Positions 34,893 through 47,160 are shown, counted from the first letter of the stretch. The stretch: DNA of 64,000 bases from Ailurus styani (GCA_002007465.1 LNAC01000772.1:501406-565405), one strand, 5' to 3'. Notes: generated by a model from the letters alone, not told the origin. Numbers and translations are program-made.

Positions 34893-36406
34893 TTCAGGAG
34901 AAGGAGTTGAGATGGCAGAGAGTAGTAAGGGGACCCTGAGCTTGCCTTGTCCCTAGAACAGTGCCTGATCAGCATCAAATCATTTTGAACAACTAGGAAA
35001 TTGATCTGAGGATTGAGAAAACAGTCTGTACAATTGGAGGGAAAGGGGGGAAAAAAAGCAATTGAAGGGAGAGAACATGACAGATACAAGGTTTGGAGAT
35101 GTGAATTGAGGGAGAGAAAAGCCATGGTGCTGTGAAGGTGAAGGGACACTTTTTGCAGAGGGAAGTCAGGGAGAGAGGGAGAGAACAGGAAAGAGAGAGC
35201 AGCTCATAGGATTTCATAAGATGCCACCACGTGAAGATCCCGATGTTTGCATTGGGAGAGAATGCTCCCCTTCCTGGAGTACATTTGGAAGAGGTTATAT
35301 TGCCTCTCCAAGGACAAAAATCCTGCTGGGCACCATTGAGCAGCTGTTCAACAGCAGGGGACAGAGGTGTATGTAGAAGGCAGAAAACCTGGTCAAAACC
35401 TTGGCTGTGCTTCACCATAGATTCCAGCCACAGTACATGCACCCTGCAACTGCTTTTCTGAGACAGAATGGTGCTGGGCACAGTGCCAGTCTCTCCTCTG
35501 GGGGAGGGGAGCAGGTTCACACTTTGCCAGGCCCTTTAAGATTTGCAGTTTTGAATTCCAGCCACTGGCCAGAGATAAAACACAGAACTGTGGCACCAAA
35601 AGCATACATGGTCCAGGCACAGACAGGCTGAAGGCTGGGATCTGATGAAAGCCTAGGACACAGGAAGGGAGACTGTTTGCTTTACTGTGAGGGCCTCCTG
35701 GACAGCAGTGGCCATGATGCCCTTCCTGGGGAGAAGAGGGCAGGGTGACACCACCTTTTAACCCTTCCATGCCCACCAGCACAATCAGACTTCAGAGAGA
35801 AACACAGTACCTCCAGCAGAGGCTGAAGTCATTTATACCAAACCCTACCCCCTAGCACGTGGCAGGAGCATCTTTACAAGGGCAGGTCTCAGAAGACCAA
35901 CGCAGCCCCCCCCCCATATGTGCCAAGTCTACAGATCACAGAGTGTTCCAAAGTATCAGCTTCAGTTCTGGTAGAACTAGGACCAAACTTTCTTATTTAT
36001 TTATTTGTTTATTTGTTTATTTATTTATCTTCTTTCTTTGGTATCAGGCTTATAGTTTTTGTTCCTGTCTGTTTGCTTTTTTGTTCCTTTTTTCCCCGTC
36101 TTTTCTTGGATCAGGCATTTTCTTCTTTTTTATTAGGTTTGTTGTAAATAAATCAAAGCACACCTAATTAAAGTTCTAATCACTCCCCACTGCAAGCAAG
36201 GGGGAATCTATAGAGGACTGACCTGTGGGAAAGAGCAGCAAAAACACAACAGCAGAGTGCACACAGCATAAATACAAAACACATCCTGAAGTCCTAAGCC
36301 CTGGACAGTGTATGATTCTTTCTTAATATAGCATTACTCTCAGGAGAAGGAATCATAACAAACTCTCAGAATACACAAAAGACAGAAACCTACTCATAAT
36401 AACAAG

Positions 36407-37290
36407 ATGGAGGAATTCTCCCCAAAAGGAAGATCAAGAAGAATTACAGCCAGGGATTTCCTCAAAACAGATATAAGCAATATATCTAAATAAGAATTTA
36501 GACTAACAGTCATAAGAATACTAGCTGGGTCTCAAAGAAGGATAGAAGACACCAAATAAACACTGGATGCACATAAAAACCCTGAAAACTAGTCAGGCCA
36601 AAATAAAAAAAAATATTATAACTGAGACATAAAACCAATTGGATATAATCACAAAGAGGATGAAAGAAACAGAGGAAAGACTAGGTGATATAGAAGATAA
36701 AGTTATGGAAAACAATTAAGCTAAAAGAAGAGGGAAAGAAAACTATTAGATCACAAGTATAGACTTAGAGAACTCAGCAACCCCACAAAGCACAATAATA
36801 CCTGTATCATAGGAATCCAAGAACAAGAGCAGGAAAAAGGGGCAGAAGGTTTATTTGAACAAATTATAGCTGAGACCTTCCCTAATCAGGGAAATAGGCA
36901 TTTAAGTCCAAGAGGTAGAGAGAACTCCCCTCACAGCAACAAAGCAACAACAGCAACAGACACCAACAGGTCAACACCAAGATATATCATAGTGAAGTGT
37001 GCAAAATACAAAGATAAAGAGAAAATTCTGAAAACATCTAGGGATCAAATGTCCGTAACCTTCAAGGGTAGACACATAAGGCTAGCAGCAGACCTGTCCA
37101 TAAAAACATGGCAAGCCAGAAAGAAGCAGCATGATATAGTCAATGTGTTAAATGGGAAAAATATGCAGTTAATAATACTTTATCCAGCAAGGCTGTCGTT
37201 CAGAATAGAGAGTTAAAGAATTTCCAAGACAAGCAAAAACTAAAGGAGTTCAGGAAAACTAAACCAGCCCTGCAAGAAGTGTTAAGGGGG
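36407..37290 (+). pseudogene. L1 ORF1 remnant, first ORF1 type
   Basis: It starts at atggaggaattctcccc. The coiled-coil part is seen in gaggatgaaagaaacagagg and gtgatatagaagataaag, and the C-terminal RNA-binding part includes a 75-codon open piece at 36992-37216 with residues LYPARLSF. Several stops and frameshifts break the protein. ORF1p normally forms a trimer that coats L1 RNA; this copy cannot make it. Its N-terminal half differs from the ORF1 at 40603. Confidence 0.8.
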
Positions 37291-37649
37291 GACTTTGAGC
37301 AGGAAAGAGAGACCAAAAGCCAAAAGACTACAAAGGAACAGAGACAATCTACAGGAAAAATGACATTACAGGTAATACAATGGCACTAAATTCATATCTA
37401 TCAATAATTACTCTGAATGTAAGTGGACTAAATGCTCTAATCAAAAGACATAGGGTGTCAGAATGGATAAAACAAAAACAAAAACAAAACAAGATCCATT
37501 GATATGTTACTTATAAGAGACTCATTTTAGACCCAGAGACACCTCCAGATTGAAAGTAAGGAGGTGGAGAACCATTTATCATGGTGATGGACAACAAAAG
37601 AAAGCTGGAGTAGCCATCCTTATATCAACAAACTAGATTTTATTTTTTT

Positions 37650-37849
37650 ATTTTTATTTATTTATTTATTTTTTTTTAATTTCACAGAGGGAGAGAGATC
37701 ACAAGGAGGCAGAGAGGCAGGCAGAGAGAGAGGGGGAAGCAGGCTCCCCGCTGAGCAGAGAGCCCGATGCGGGCCTCGATCCCAGGACCCTGAGATCATG
37801 ACCAGAGCCGAAAGCAGAGGCTTTAACCCACTGAGCCACTCAGGCGCCC
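37650..37849 (-). mobile_element. Young CAN-type SINE, antisense, nested in a SINE tail
   Basis: The complement of a near-consensus copy: ttcacagagggagagagatc, acaaggaggcagagaggcag, gagagggggaagcaggctcc, gcgggcctcgatcccaggac, gagccactcaggcgccc. The target duplication tagattttattttttt is perfect at 37634-37649 and 37850-37865. It shares diagnostic differences with 48559-48764 and 60720-60919. Confidence 0.95.
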
Positions 37850-37865
37850 TAGATTTTATTTTTTT

Positions 37866-37877
37866 AAAGATTTATTT

Positions 37878-37910
<33 letters not shown>

Positions 37911-38040
37911 CATGCAGGAGGGTAGGGCAAAGGGAGACAGAGACAGAAACTTTAGCAGACTACAAATCATGACCTTGAGACCACAACCTGAGCTGAAAAT
38001 CCATGTGGGCACTCAACTAACTGCCACCCAGGCACACCAG
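37866..38040 (-). mobile_element. Older CAN-type SINE, antisense, with (GA)n
   Basis: aaagatttatttatttgaga leads into a pure (GA)n of about 28 bases at 37882-37909, then variant body text, ccacaacctgagctgaaaat and gccacccaggcacacc. The outer target duplication is acaaactagatttt at 37628 and acaatccagatttt at 38041. L1 ORF2 resumes right after it (ttaaaccaaagactg), which proves insertion into the L1. Confidence 0.88.
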
Positions 38041-40276
38041 ACAATCCAGATTTTAAACCAAAGACTGTAATAAGAGATGAAGAAGGGTTCTATATCATAA
38101 TAAAAGGGGTCTATCCAACAAGATGTCTAACAACTGTAAATATTTATGCCCCTAACACGGGGGTAGCCAAATATATAAATTGATTAATAACCAACTTAAA
38201 GAAACTGAGTGATAACAATACAATAATACTGGGGGAATTTAACACCCCACTCACAGCAATGGACAGATCATCTAAACTGAAGATAAAGAAAGCAATGGCT
38301 TTGAATGACACGCTGGACCAGATGAACTTAAAGATATATTCAGAGCATTTCATACCAAAGCAGAAAATACAGATTCTTTTTGAGTTCATTCATGAACATT
38401 CTGGAACATTCTCCAGAATAGACCACATACTGGGTCACAAATCAGACCTCAACAAGTACAAAATGATTGATATACCATGTATATTTTCAGGCCACAATGC
38501 TATAAAACTTAAAGTCAAGTATAAGAAAAAAAATGGAAGGGTCACAAATACATAGAAGTTAAAGAACATCCTACTAAAGAATGAATGAGTCAACCAGGAA
38601 ATTAAAGAAATTTAAAAAAATACATGGAAGCAATGAAAATGAAAACGTAATAGTCCAAAACCTTGGGATACAGCAAAGGTGATCCTAAGAGGAAAGTATG
38701 TAGAAATAGAGACTTTCTTCGAGAAGCAAAAAGTCTCAAATATACAACCTAACCTTACACCTAGAGGAGCTGGAAAAGATACATCAAATAATGCCTAAAG
38801 CCAGTAGAAGAAGGGCAGTAATAAAGATTAGAGCAGAAATGAATGATATAGAAATTTAAAAAAGGTCTTTGAAAGAATTGAAAAAATTAATAACCCCCTA
38901 GCCTGACATCAAAAAGAAAAAAGACCCAAATAAGGGAGAGGAAGGCAAGATGGTAGAGGAGTAGGGGGACCCTGTTTTAACTGGTCTCCTGAATTTAGCT
39001 GGCTATCTATCAAACCATTTTGAACGCCCAAGAAATCAGCCTGAGAGGTATGAATATATAACTGTATTTCTATAAGCAGAAAAGTGACTACTTTTTGCAA
39101 GGTAGGATGTGCGGAGTTGTGAATGGGGAGATTTTGAAAGATAAATAGAAGGGGAAGAGAGCTTCCATATGCTGGCTCCGGAAAGTGATATAACACCTGA
39201 GCACAAAATCAGGACCCTTAGAAATATGCTCTCATGAGAGACATCTCTCTGAAAGGGGCTCTGGAAATGAAAAGACAGAATTTTAGGTAAGTCATTGTGG
39301 TCTCAGGATCTGAGGAGTCACAGAGCAAATGGGGATGCCTGAACTGGGAGAGTACCCAAGCAGTGGTGCCAGGAAGCAGGTTACGGTCAGCAAGCCCAGT
39401 AGGGGACACTCAACTTGGGTGGCCAAAAACCCTGAGCTCAGCTGGTCAATAATCACTCTTTTCCTGAGCAATTGAAAGCAACCTGAAAAAGACTGGACCC
39501 TGCACCTGAAACTAGACCAAAGCTTGCAGAGTGGGAGTGGCCCAGAAAGGACCTTAGGGCAGCACCCAGACAAGGTCTAGGAGCTACAGGTCTGTTCGTG
39601 AGTCTGTGGCAGCTCACAATTATAGAGTCAAAAAAGGCAGTGGCACTCCCAGGCCCCTGAGACTACCTCTGAGAGAGTTGCAGTGGGCACACACCACAGG
39701 AGGCTGTGGCTTTTGGTGCATACAGAAGTGGAGACGGTCTGTCCCACGGGGTTTATAAAAGAGGGAGATCTTTCCTCTCTGAGCCAAAGGTTTAGGCATA
39801 GACGTTTTTGCTATGATCCTCTGAAGAGGTATGGAAAGCCCTCAGGGAACAAAAGCCATGAAAGGACCAGTCTGCACTGAGCCCATCCCCCTGACAGGGG
39901 AGTGGGACAACTCCACCCAGCAAGGATACCTGAGAATGAGCCCAGCAGGCCTCTCGCCCAGAAGACAGACTAGAAGAACAGGTGGGCAACAAGCCTATGG
40001 ATTCCACAAGACTAAAATTCCAATGCCAGGGGAAATTAATATATTGAGCTCCATACGTTGCCTCACAACTCATTTATTTTTCTTTTATCACTTATTCTCC
40101 TTTTCTTCTTTTTTTTCTTATGCTTTTCCTCTTTTTTTCTTTTTACCATTTTTTCTTTTCAACTAGATGCTTATTATACCAACTTATATTTCATCATCTC
40201 TTTTTAACTTGTATTTTTCCCTATCTCATTTTTTATAGATATATGCTTCATCTTAGTCCTTTTTTTACTCTACTCA

Positions 40277-40278
40277 AT

Positions 40279-40330
<52 letters not shown>

Positions 40331-40331
40331 A
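40277..40331. repeat. (TA)n(TG)n(TA)n compound microsatellite
   Basis: Tatatata, then about 16 TG units, then tatatata, inside the T-rich end of the L1 5' UTR. Probably length-polymorphic. A small frame across it is an artefact of the repeat. Confidence 0.93.
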
Positions 40332-40602
40332 GTTTTACTTTCCTTGCAAATTTTGGGTGTAGTGTCTTTAACACATAGACCAAAATTCACTCAGGAAAAG
40401 TGGAACATCCTGCTTTGTCCACACTGTGAGATTATACTCCCTCCACTCCCCCTTATTAAATTTTATTTTTGTGTTTCATTTTGGCTTTGTTTTTCTGTGG
40501 TGGCTTCCAATCTCTCTGAATTTTGCTAGGGTGCATCTTGCTTGGGTTGTGGTTGATATTTTGGACTCTGTTCATTTGCCTACCTATCATTCTTTGAACA
40601 GA

Positions 40603-41485
40603 ATGACAAGAAGGAGCGACTGACACAAAAAAAGAACCAGAGGCAGTGTTCTCTGCCACAGAGATAATTGATATGGATATAAGTAAAAAGTCAGAGATAG
40701 AATTCAGAATAGCAATCATAAAGTCAATAACTAGGTTGGAAAAAGGCATTAGTGACAATATAGACTCTGTGAGAGCAGAAATGAGATCTAATCTGACCAA
40801 ATTAAAAAATTCTATGAATGATATGCTGTCTAAATTGGATACTCTAACACCCAGGATAAGTAAGGCAGAAGAGAGAATAAGTGATCTAGAAGATAAGCTG
40901 ATGGAAAAGAAGGAAGCTGAAGAAAACAGAGATTGTCAGCTAGTGGCCCATGAAAAAAGGATTGGAGAGACTAGTGATGCCATGAAATGTTCCAATATCA
41001 GAATATTGGGATCCCTGAGGGAGTGGAGAGTCAGCGAGAGAGCAAAAGAGAGAGGGATGGAGGGTATATCTGAGCAAATAATAGCTGAGACCTTCCCTAA
41101 TATGGGTCCAAGAGGCAGAGAAGACCCTTCCCCAAATCAATAAAAGTAGATCAATACCCTGACATATAATAGTGAACCTGACAAATCTTACAACTTAAGA
41201 AACTATTCTGAGAGTAGCTAGGGAGAGAGGTTCCTTACATATGGAGGGAGGAACATCAGCATAACATCAGACCTGTCCACAGAAACCTAACAAGCCAGAA
41301 AAGGCTGACAAGACATAGTCAGGGTACTAAATGAGAAGAACATGCAGCCAAGAATACTTTATCCAGCAAGGTTGTCATTCAGAATAGACAGAGGGATAAA
41401 GAGCTTCCAAGACAGGCAGAAATTGAAAGAATATGGGACCACGAAGCCAGCTCTCCAAGAAATATTAAGGGGGGTTCTGTAAATG
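40603..41485 (+). pseudogene. L1 ORF1 remnant, second ORF1 type
   Basis: The start codon at 40603 (MTRRSD) is followed by a stop after six codons. The frame then shifts, and 40646-41143 is open for 165 codons, showing a heptad-like coiled coil with KAEERISDLEDKL. After a stop at 41143 the RNA-binding C-terminus continues in broken frames to about 41485 (agaacatgcagccaagaata, tccagcaaggttgtcattca). Frameshift and stops mean no full ORF1p can be made. Confidence 0.85.
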
Positions 41486-41561
41486 AAGAGAGGCCCTGAA
41501 AGTATTATAAACCATAAAGTAACAGACAGTCTACAGAAACTGGGACTTTACAGGCAATACA

Positions 41562-44500
41562 ATGCCACTAAATTCATATCTTTCAATAGTTACTCTGAAT
41601 GTAAATGGGCTGAATGAAAAGACACAGGGTTTCAGATTGGATAAAAAAACAGGACACATTCATATGTTGTCTATAAGAGACTCATTTTGAACCTAAACAT
41701 ACCTCCAGAATGCAAGTGACGGGATGGAGAAAAATTTATCCCACCAAAGGATCTCAAAAGAAAGTTGGGGTAACAATCCTCATATCAAAGAAATTAGATT
41801 TTAAACCAAAGACTGTAGTAAAAGATGCAGAGGGACACTATATCATACCTAAATGGGCTAGCCAACAAGAAGACCTAAAAATTGTAAATATCTATGCCCC
41901 CAACATGGGAGCAGTCAATAATATACAATAATTAATAACCAAAATAAAGAAGCATATTGATAAAAATACATTAATAGTCAGAGACTGTTACACTCCACTC
42001 ACAGCAGTGGACAGTTCATCCAAGCAGAAGATCAAAAAAGAATCAAGAACTTTGAAGGATACATTGGACCAGATGGACTTTGAATATTATACAGAACATT
42101 CCATCCTAAAACAACAAAATACTCTTCCTTCTTGAGTACACATGGAGCTTTCCCCAGAATAGATCATATACTGGGTCACAAATAAGATCTCAACCATACC
42201 AAAAGGCAGATTATTCCTTTTTAGACCACATATTTTTAGACCACAATGTTTTGCACCTGGAATTCAATCAGAAAAAGAAATTTGGAAGGAACTCACTTAG
42301 GTTAAAGAGCATCCTGCTAAAGAATGAATGGGTCAGCCAGGAAATTAAAAAGGAGCTTAAACAATTCATGCAAACCAATGAAAATGAAAACACATCGGTT
42401 CAAAACCTATGGGATACTGCAAAGGGAGTCCTCAGAGGGAAGTATACAGCCATTGAGCCATCTCTTAAAAAATTGGAAAAATCCCAAGTGCACAAGCTAA
42501 CCTTACACTTAAAAGACCTGGGGTAAGACTAGCAAATAAAGCATAAACCAAGCAGGAGAAGAGAAATAATAAAGATTAGAGCAGAAATCAATGAAATAGA
42601 AACCAGAAGAACAATAGAACAGATCAACAAAGCTAGAAATTGGTTCCTTGAAAGAATTAATAAGATCGATAAACCTCTGGCCAGACTTTTCCAAAAGAAA
42701 AGAGAAAGTACCCAAATTCATAAAATCATGAATGAAAGGGGAGAGATCATGACTAATACCAAAGAAATACAGACAATTATTAGAACTTATTACCAGCAGC
42801 TATATGCCAACAACCTAGACAATCTGGAAGAAATGGATGCATTCCTGGACACATAAACTACCATGACTGAAACAGGAAGAAACAGACAATCTGAACAGAC
42901 CAATGACAACCAAGGAAATTGAAGCAACTGAAGCGAAAAACAAGAGTCCGAATCCAGATATCTTCCCAGGGGAATTCAATCAAACTTTTAAAGAAGAAAT
43001 CATACCTATTCTATTGAAGCTGTTTCAAAAAATAGAAATGGAAAGAAAGCTTCCAAACTCATTCCATGATGCCAGCATTACCCTGATCCCCAAACCAAAC
43101 AAAGACCCCATCAAAAAGGAGAATTACAAACCAATATTCCTGATTAACAGGGTGTCAAAATACTCAACAAGATCCTGGCCAGTAGGATCCAACAGTATAT
43201 TAGAAAGATTATTCACCACACCCAGGTAGGATTTATTCTTGGGCTGCAAGAGTGGCTCAGTATTTGCAAATCAATCAACGTGATAGATCACATTAACAAA
43301 AGAAAAGACAAGAACCATATGAACCTCTCAATAGATGCAGAAATACAAAATACAGCATCCTTTCCTGATTAAAACTCTTCAAAGTCTAGGGATAGGGGGA
43401 ACATACTTGAATATCATAAAAGCTGTCTGTGAAAAGCCCACAGTGAATATCATTCTCAATGGGGAAAAACAGAGAGCTTTTCCCTTAAGGTCAGGAACAC
43501 GACTGGGATGCCCACTCTCACTACTCTTGTTCAACATAGTACTAGAAGACCTAGCCTCAGCAATCAGACAACAAAAAGAAGTAAAAGACATCCAAATTGG
43601 TAGATGACATGATACTCTACGTGGAAAACCCCAAAGACTCCACCCCCAAATTACTAGAACTGATATTGCAATTCAATACGAAATCAATGCACAGAAATCA
43701 GTTGCATTTCTATATAGTAACAACGAGACAGAAGAAAGAGAATTAAGGAATAGGTAGGTTCCACCTACAATTGCACCAAAACCCATAAGATACCCTGAAA
43801 TAAACCTAAGCAAAGAGGTAAAGGATCTATATTTGAAAAACTACAGAACACTTGTGAAAGAAATTGAGGGCACAAAAAGATGCTAAAACATCCATGCTCA
43901 TGGATTGGAAGAGTAAACATTGTTAAAATGTCCCTGCTGCCCAGAGCAATCCACACATTCAATGAAATCCCTATCAAAATACCATCAACTTTCTTCACAG
44001 AGATGGAACAAATAATACTAAAATTTGTATGGAACCAGAAAAGACCCCAAATCACCAGGGTAATGTTAAAAAAGAAAACCAAACCTGGTGGCATCACAAT
44101 GCCTGACTTCAAGCTATATTACAACCCTATGATCATCAAGAGAGCATGGCACTGGCACAAAAACAGACAGACAGATCAATGGAACAGAATAGGGAGCCCA
44201 GAAATGGACCCTAAACTGTATGATCAACAAATTTTTGACAAAGAAGGAAAGAATATCCAATGGAGAAAAGACAGTCTCTTCAACACATGATTTTGGGAAA
44301 ACTGGACAATATGCAGAAGAATGACACAGGACCATTTTCTTATCCATACACAAAAACAAGTTCAAAAAGGATGAAAGACCTAAATGTGAGATGGGAAACC
44401 ATCAAAATCCTAGAGGAAAACAGGCAGAAACCTTTTTGACCTCAACCATAACAACTTCTTACTAGACATGTTTCTGGAGGAAAGGAAAATAAAAGCAAAA

Positions 44501-45143
44501 ATGAATTATTAGGACTACATCAAGATAAAAACCTGCCCAGTGAAGGAAACAATCAATGAGACTAAAAGGCAACCTTGAATGGAATAACATATTTCCAAAT
44601 AGCATATCCAATAAAGGGCTAGTGTCCAAAATCTATAAAAAAGTCATCAAAAGCAGCACCCTCAAAGTAAATAATCCAGTTAAGAAATGAGCAGAAGACA
44701 TGAACAGACATTTCTCCAAAGAATAAATATAAATGGCCTACAAAGAATGAGAAAATGCTCAACATCACTCATGAGTAGGGAATTACAAACCAAAACCACA
44801 AGGAAATATTACCTCACACCAGGCAGATGGCTAAAATTAATAACTTAGAAAATAAGAGACATCAGTGAGGATGCAGAGAAATTGCAACCCTTTTTCACTG
44901 TTGGTGGGAATGCAAACTGATGTAGCCCCTGTGGAAAAAGGTATGGAGTTTCCTCAAAAAGTTAAAAATAGAACTACTCTATGATCAAACTATTGCACTA
45001 CTAGGTATTTATCCAAAGGATACAAAAATGCTGGTTTGAAGGGGCACCTGCACCTCAGTATTTACAGCAGCAACATCTACAATAGCCCAAATATGGAAAG
45101 AGCCCAGATTGTCCATTGACAGATGAATGGATAAAGAAGGTGT

Positions 45144-45197
<54 letters not shown>

Positions 45198-45400
45198 TAT
45201 ATATACACATATATATACACACATATATATACATACATATATATGTATATATAATGGAATATTAATCAGCTATCAAAAAGGATGTACTCTTACCATTTGT
45301 AAAAATGTGGATGGAACCAGAGAATATTATGCTAAGCGAAGTAAAAGNCATATATATATATACATACATATATATGTATATATAATGGAATATTAATCAT
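41562..45400 (+). pseudogene. L1 ORF2 remnant: endonuclease, reverse transcriptase, C-terminus
   Basis: Start atgccactaaattcatatc. Open pieces in order: endonuclease (41710-41931, with IVNIYAPN), linker (42251-42526), reverse transcriptase fingers (42903-43229, ITLIPKPNKD), palm (43335-43607, ILNGEK and [10 protein letters not shown]), and the region after it (43880-44290, [13 protein letters not shown]). At about 43600 a deletion joins caaattggtagatgacatga, removing the residues before the DD of the FADD catalytic motif and shifting the frame. The cysteine-rich end is seen near 44885 (cactgttggtgggaatgc). It is dead, but less decayed than the L1M copies. Confidence 0.88.
45150..45260. repeat. 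(TA)n/(TACA)n microsatellite in late L1 ORF2
   Basis: About 20 TA units followed by acacatata and tacata mixtures. It lies where L1 normally has tatatatacacaatggaata text, a common growth point for TA repeats in L1. The following N at 45348 and the duplicated flank show trouble in assembling it. Confidence 0.92.
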
Positions 45401-45478
45401 CTATCAAAAAGGATGAACTCTTACCATTTGTAAAAATGTGGATGGAACCAGAGAATATTATGCTAAGCGAAGTAAAAG
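45222..45478 (+). other. Near-identical duplication around a single N, probable assembly artefact
   Basis: 45222-45347 (126 bases) is repeated at 45349-45478 (130 bases), with the N at 45348 between. Differences are two extra TA units and two substitutions (atcagctatc against atcatctatc; ggatgtactc against ggatgaactc). The adjoining L1 text continues only once on each side. Confidence 0.85.
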
Positions 45479-45545
45479 AAAGAAACATATCATATGATTT
45501 CACTCATATGTGGAATTTTAGAAACAAAACATGTGAACATAGACT

Positions 45546-46665
45546 GAGGGAAAATATCTGCAGATCATATATCTGATAAAAGACTTATATCTAGAATATA
45601 TAAAGAGATATCAAAACTAAATAATAAGAAATCAAACAACCCGATTTTCTTAAATGGGCCAAAGATTTGAACATGCATATCACTAAGGAACGTGTATGAA
45701 TGGCAAATTAGCCCCTGAAAAAATAGTCAACATTATTAGGCATTAGAGAAATGCAAATTAAAGAATTAAAGCCATCATGAAATACCACTTCATACTTATT
45801 AGAATGAGGGAAATTAGGAAGAGTGACCATAACAAATGCTAGCAAGTATTAAGAATAATAAAAATAAAATTAAAAAAAAAAAAAGAAGAACTAAAACTGC
45901 CATGTGAAGCTGATGGATATGAAATTATTTTGGAAAAGAGTTCAGTAGTTCCTTAAAAAGTTAAAAAAAAATAGGTGTGCCTGAGTGGGTCATTTGGTTA
46001 AGCATCTGACTCGATTTTGGCTCAGGTCATGATCTCAGAATCTCTGGGGGTAGATTTGCTTAAGATTTTCTCTCTTCTTTTCCCTCTGCCCCTTCCCCCT
46101 GACATCATTCTCTCTTAAAATGAATAAATAAATTAAAAACTCACGTACCATACAATTCCAAACTTTCCACTCCTGCTTTTTATCTAAGAGGACTGAGAGT
46201 GTATGTCCACACATACATGTATACGTGAAGGTTCATACGACTTTCTTTGTAATAACTTAACACTGCAAATAATCCAAATGTTTATCACCATAAAAGATGA
46301 ACTGTTGATTCAAGCTATAACATAAATGGATCTCAAAATATTACACTCCATGGAATAAGTCATTGAGAACATAAAAGAAAAGAAAAAAGAGGACATAATC
46401 TGATTTCACTTATATAAAACTCTAGAACATGAAAATGAATCTATAGTGACAGGGCAGGTAATGGTTGTCAGGGTGGGTTGGAGGCAAATGGGAAGGATTA
46501 CAATGGCGTGTAAGGAAATTTGGCGAATGTTGACTATCTTGATTGTGGGGATGGTTTCATGGGTCCATATAGTTGTCAAAACTTGGCAAACTGTATTCCT
46601 TGAATATGTGGTTTACTGTATGTCAATTAGAACTCAATAAAGTTCTTTTAAAAATTAAAAATCCA
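45546..46665 (+). mobile_element. L1M 3' half, sense
   Basis: Late ORF2 begins with actgagggaaaatatctgca and ctgataaaagacttatatc, continues through catgaaataccacttcatac, and after a SINE reaches the 3' UTR (cttgattgtggggatggttt, tatgtcaattagaactcaat, aaagttctttt). It is older than the L1 before it. The junction at about 45546 has no visible target duplication, so deletion or recombination is likelier than insertion. Confidence 0.78.
45973..46132 (+). mobile_element. Older CAN-type SINE, sense
   Basis: aggtgtgcctgagtgggtca, aagcatctgactcgattttg, ctcaggtcatgatctcagaa, then a short body and aatgaataaataaatt. It interrupts the L1M, which continues with ctcacgtaccatacaattcc. Confidence 0.88.
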
Positions 46666-46667
46666 AA

Positions 46668-46975
46668 TCTCTTTTTTTCAAATTCAAGTTACTTAACATA
46701 TAGTATAGTATTGGTTTCAGGGGTAGAATTTAGTGATTCATCACTTACATAAAACACCCAATGCTTATCCCAACAAGTGCCCTCCTTAATGACCATCCTC
46801 CATTTAGCCCACTCCCCCCATCCTCCTCCACTCCAGCAACACTCACTTTGTTCTCTATAGTTAACAATGACTTATGGTTTGCCTCCCTTTCTGTTTTATC
46901 TTTTTTTATTTTTCCTTCCCTTCCCCTGTATTCATCTGTTTGGTTTCTTAAATTCTACGTGCATGTTAGACTCAG
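46668..46975 (-). mobile_element. Carnivore L1 3' UTR, antisense
   Basis: tttttcaaattcaagttact, agtattggtttcaggggtag, gtgattcatcacttacataa, gtgccctccttaatgaccat, gttctctatagttaacaatg and ttcccttcccctgtattcat follow the antisense order of a carnivore L1 3' UTR. It lies tail to tail with the preceding sense L1M. Confidence 0.82.
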
Positions 46976-46984
46976 CTTAGACTC

Positions 46985-47160
46985 AGCTGGTCAGTCTATG
47001 ATAAAACCTGCTGTGATTCTGATTGACAGTGCATTGGATCTGTAGGTCAATTTAGGAAGAAGATACATATTAACAGTATTGAATCTTCTAACCCATAAAT
47101 AAAACACATCTCTCCATATATTTAGGTCTCTCATTCTTCTCAGAAAAGATTCAAAGAAAC
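46985..47160 (-). mobile_element. L1M ORF2 scrap, antisense
   Basis: gattgacagtgcattggatc, tgtaggtcaatttaggaaga and cagtattgaatcttctaacc correspond to the same ORF2 region as 1-216 but more diverged. Only about 175 bases are left. Confidence 0.68.

Larger units (their letters stand above)
34893..38933 (+). mobile_element. Carnivore L1 with a 5' UTR, cut off in ORF2
   Basis: The 5' UTR starts near ggagaaggagttgagatggc and runs to about 36400. Its end is T-rich (tttatttatttgtttatttg), as in the next L1. ORF1 and the endonuclease half of ORF2 follow. The element stops at 38933, where a second L1 5' UTR begins. The rest of ORF2 and the 3' UTR do not resume later in the window, so they were lost by deletion or rearrangement. 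Two antisense SINEs sit in ORF2. Confidence 0.85.
37380..38933 (+). pseudogene. L1 ORF2 endonuclease half, broken
   Basis: The start atggcactaaattcatatc at 37380 leads to the endonuclease that nicks target DNA. At 38259-38555 a 98-codon open piece shows the SRIDHILGHKS-type motif and FSGHNAIK, where the usual catalytic neighbourhood is SDH, so a conserved acidic residue is changed. SINEs at 37650-37849 and 37866-38040 interrupt the frame. No reverse transcriptase part remains. Confidence 0.82.
38934..45545 (+). mobile_element. Carnivore L1, 5' UTR to late ORF2, 3' end lost
   Basis: The 5' UTR begins near gagaggaaggcaagatggta and extends to about 40600, including a T-rich part at 40075-40290 and a (TG)n. 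ORF1 and a long, partly open ORF2 follow. The text stays L1-like to the early 3' side (tgatttcactcatatgtgg near 45500), then changes to L1M at about 45546. No poly-A terminus of this L1 is present, so its end was removed. It contains one N and a duplicated segment at 45222-45478. Confidence 0.88.

Noticed and set aside
34993..35520. 175-codon minus-strand frame
   Set aside because: It lies wholly inside the 5' UTR of the L1 at 34893, on its antisense strand. Some L1s have antisense frames, but I see no evidence that this one is more than chance.
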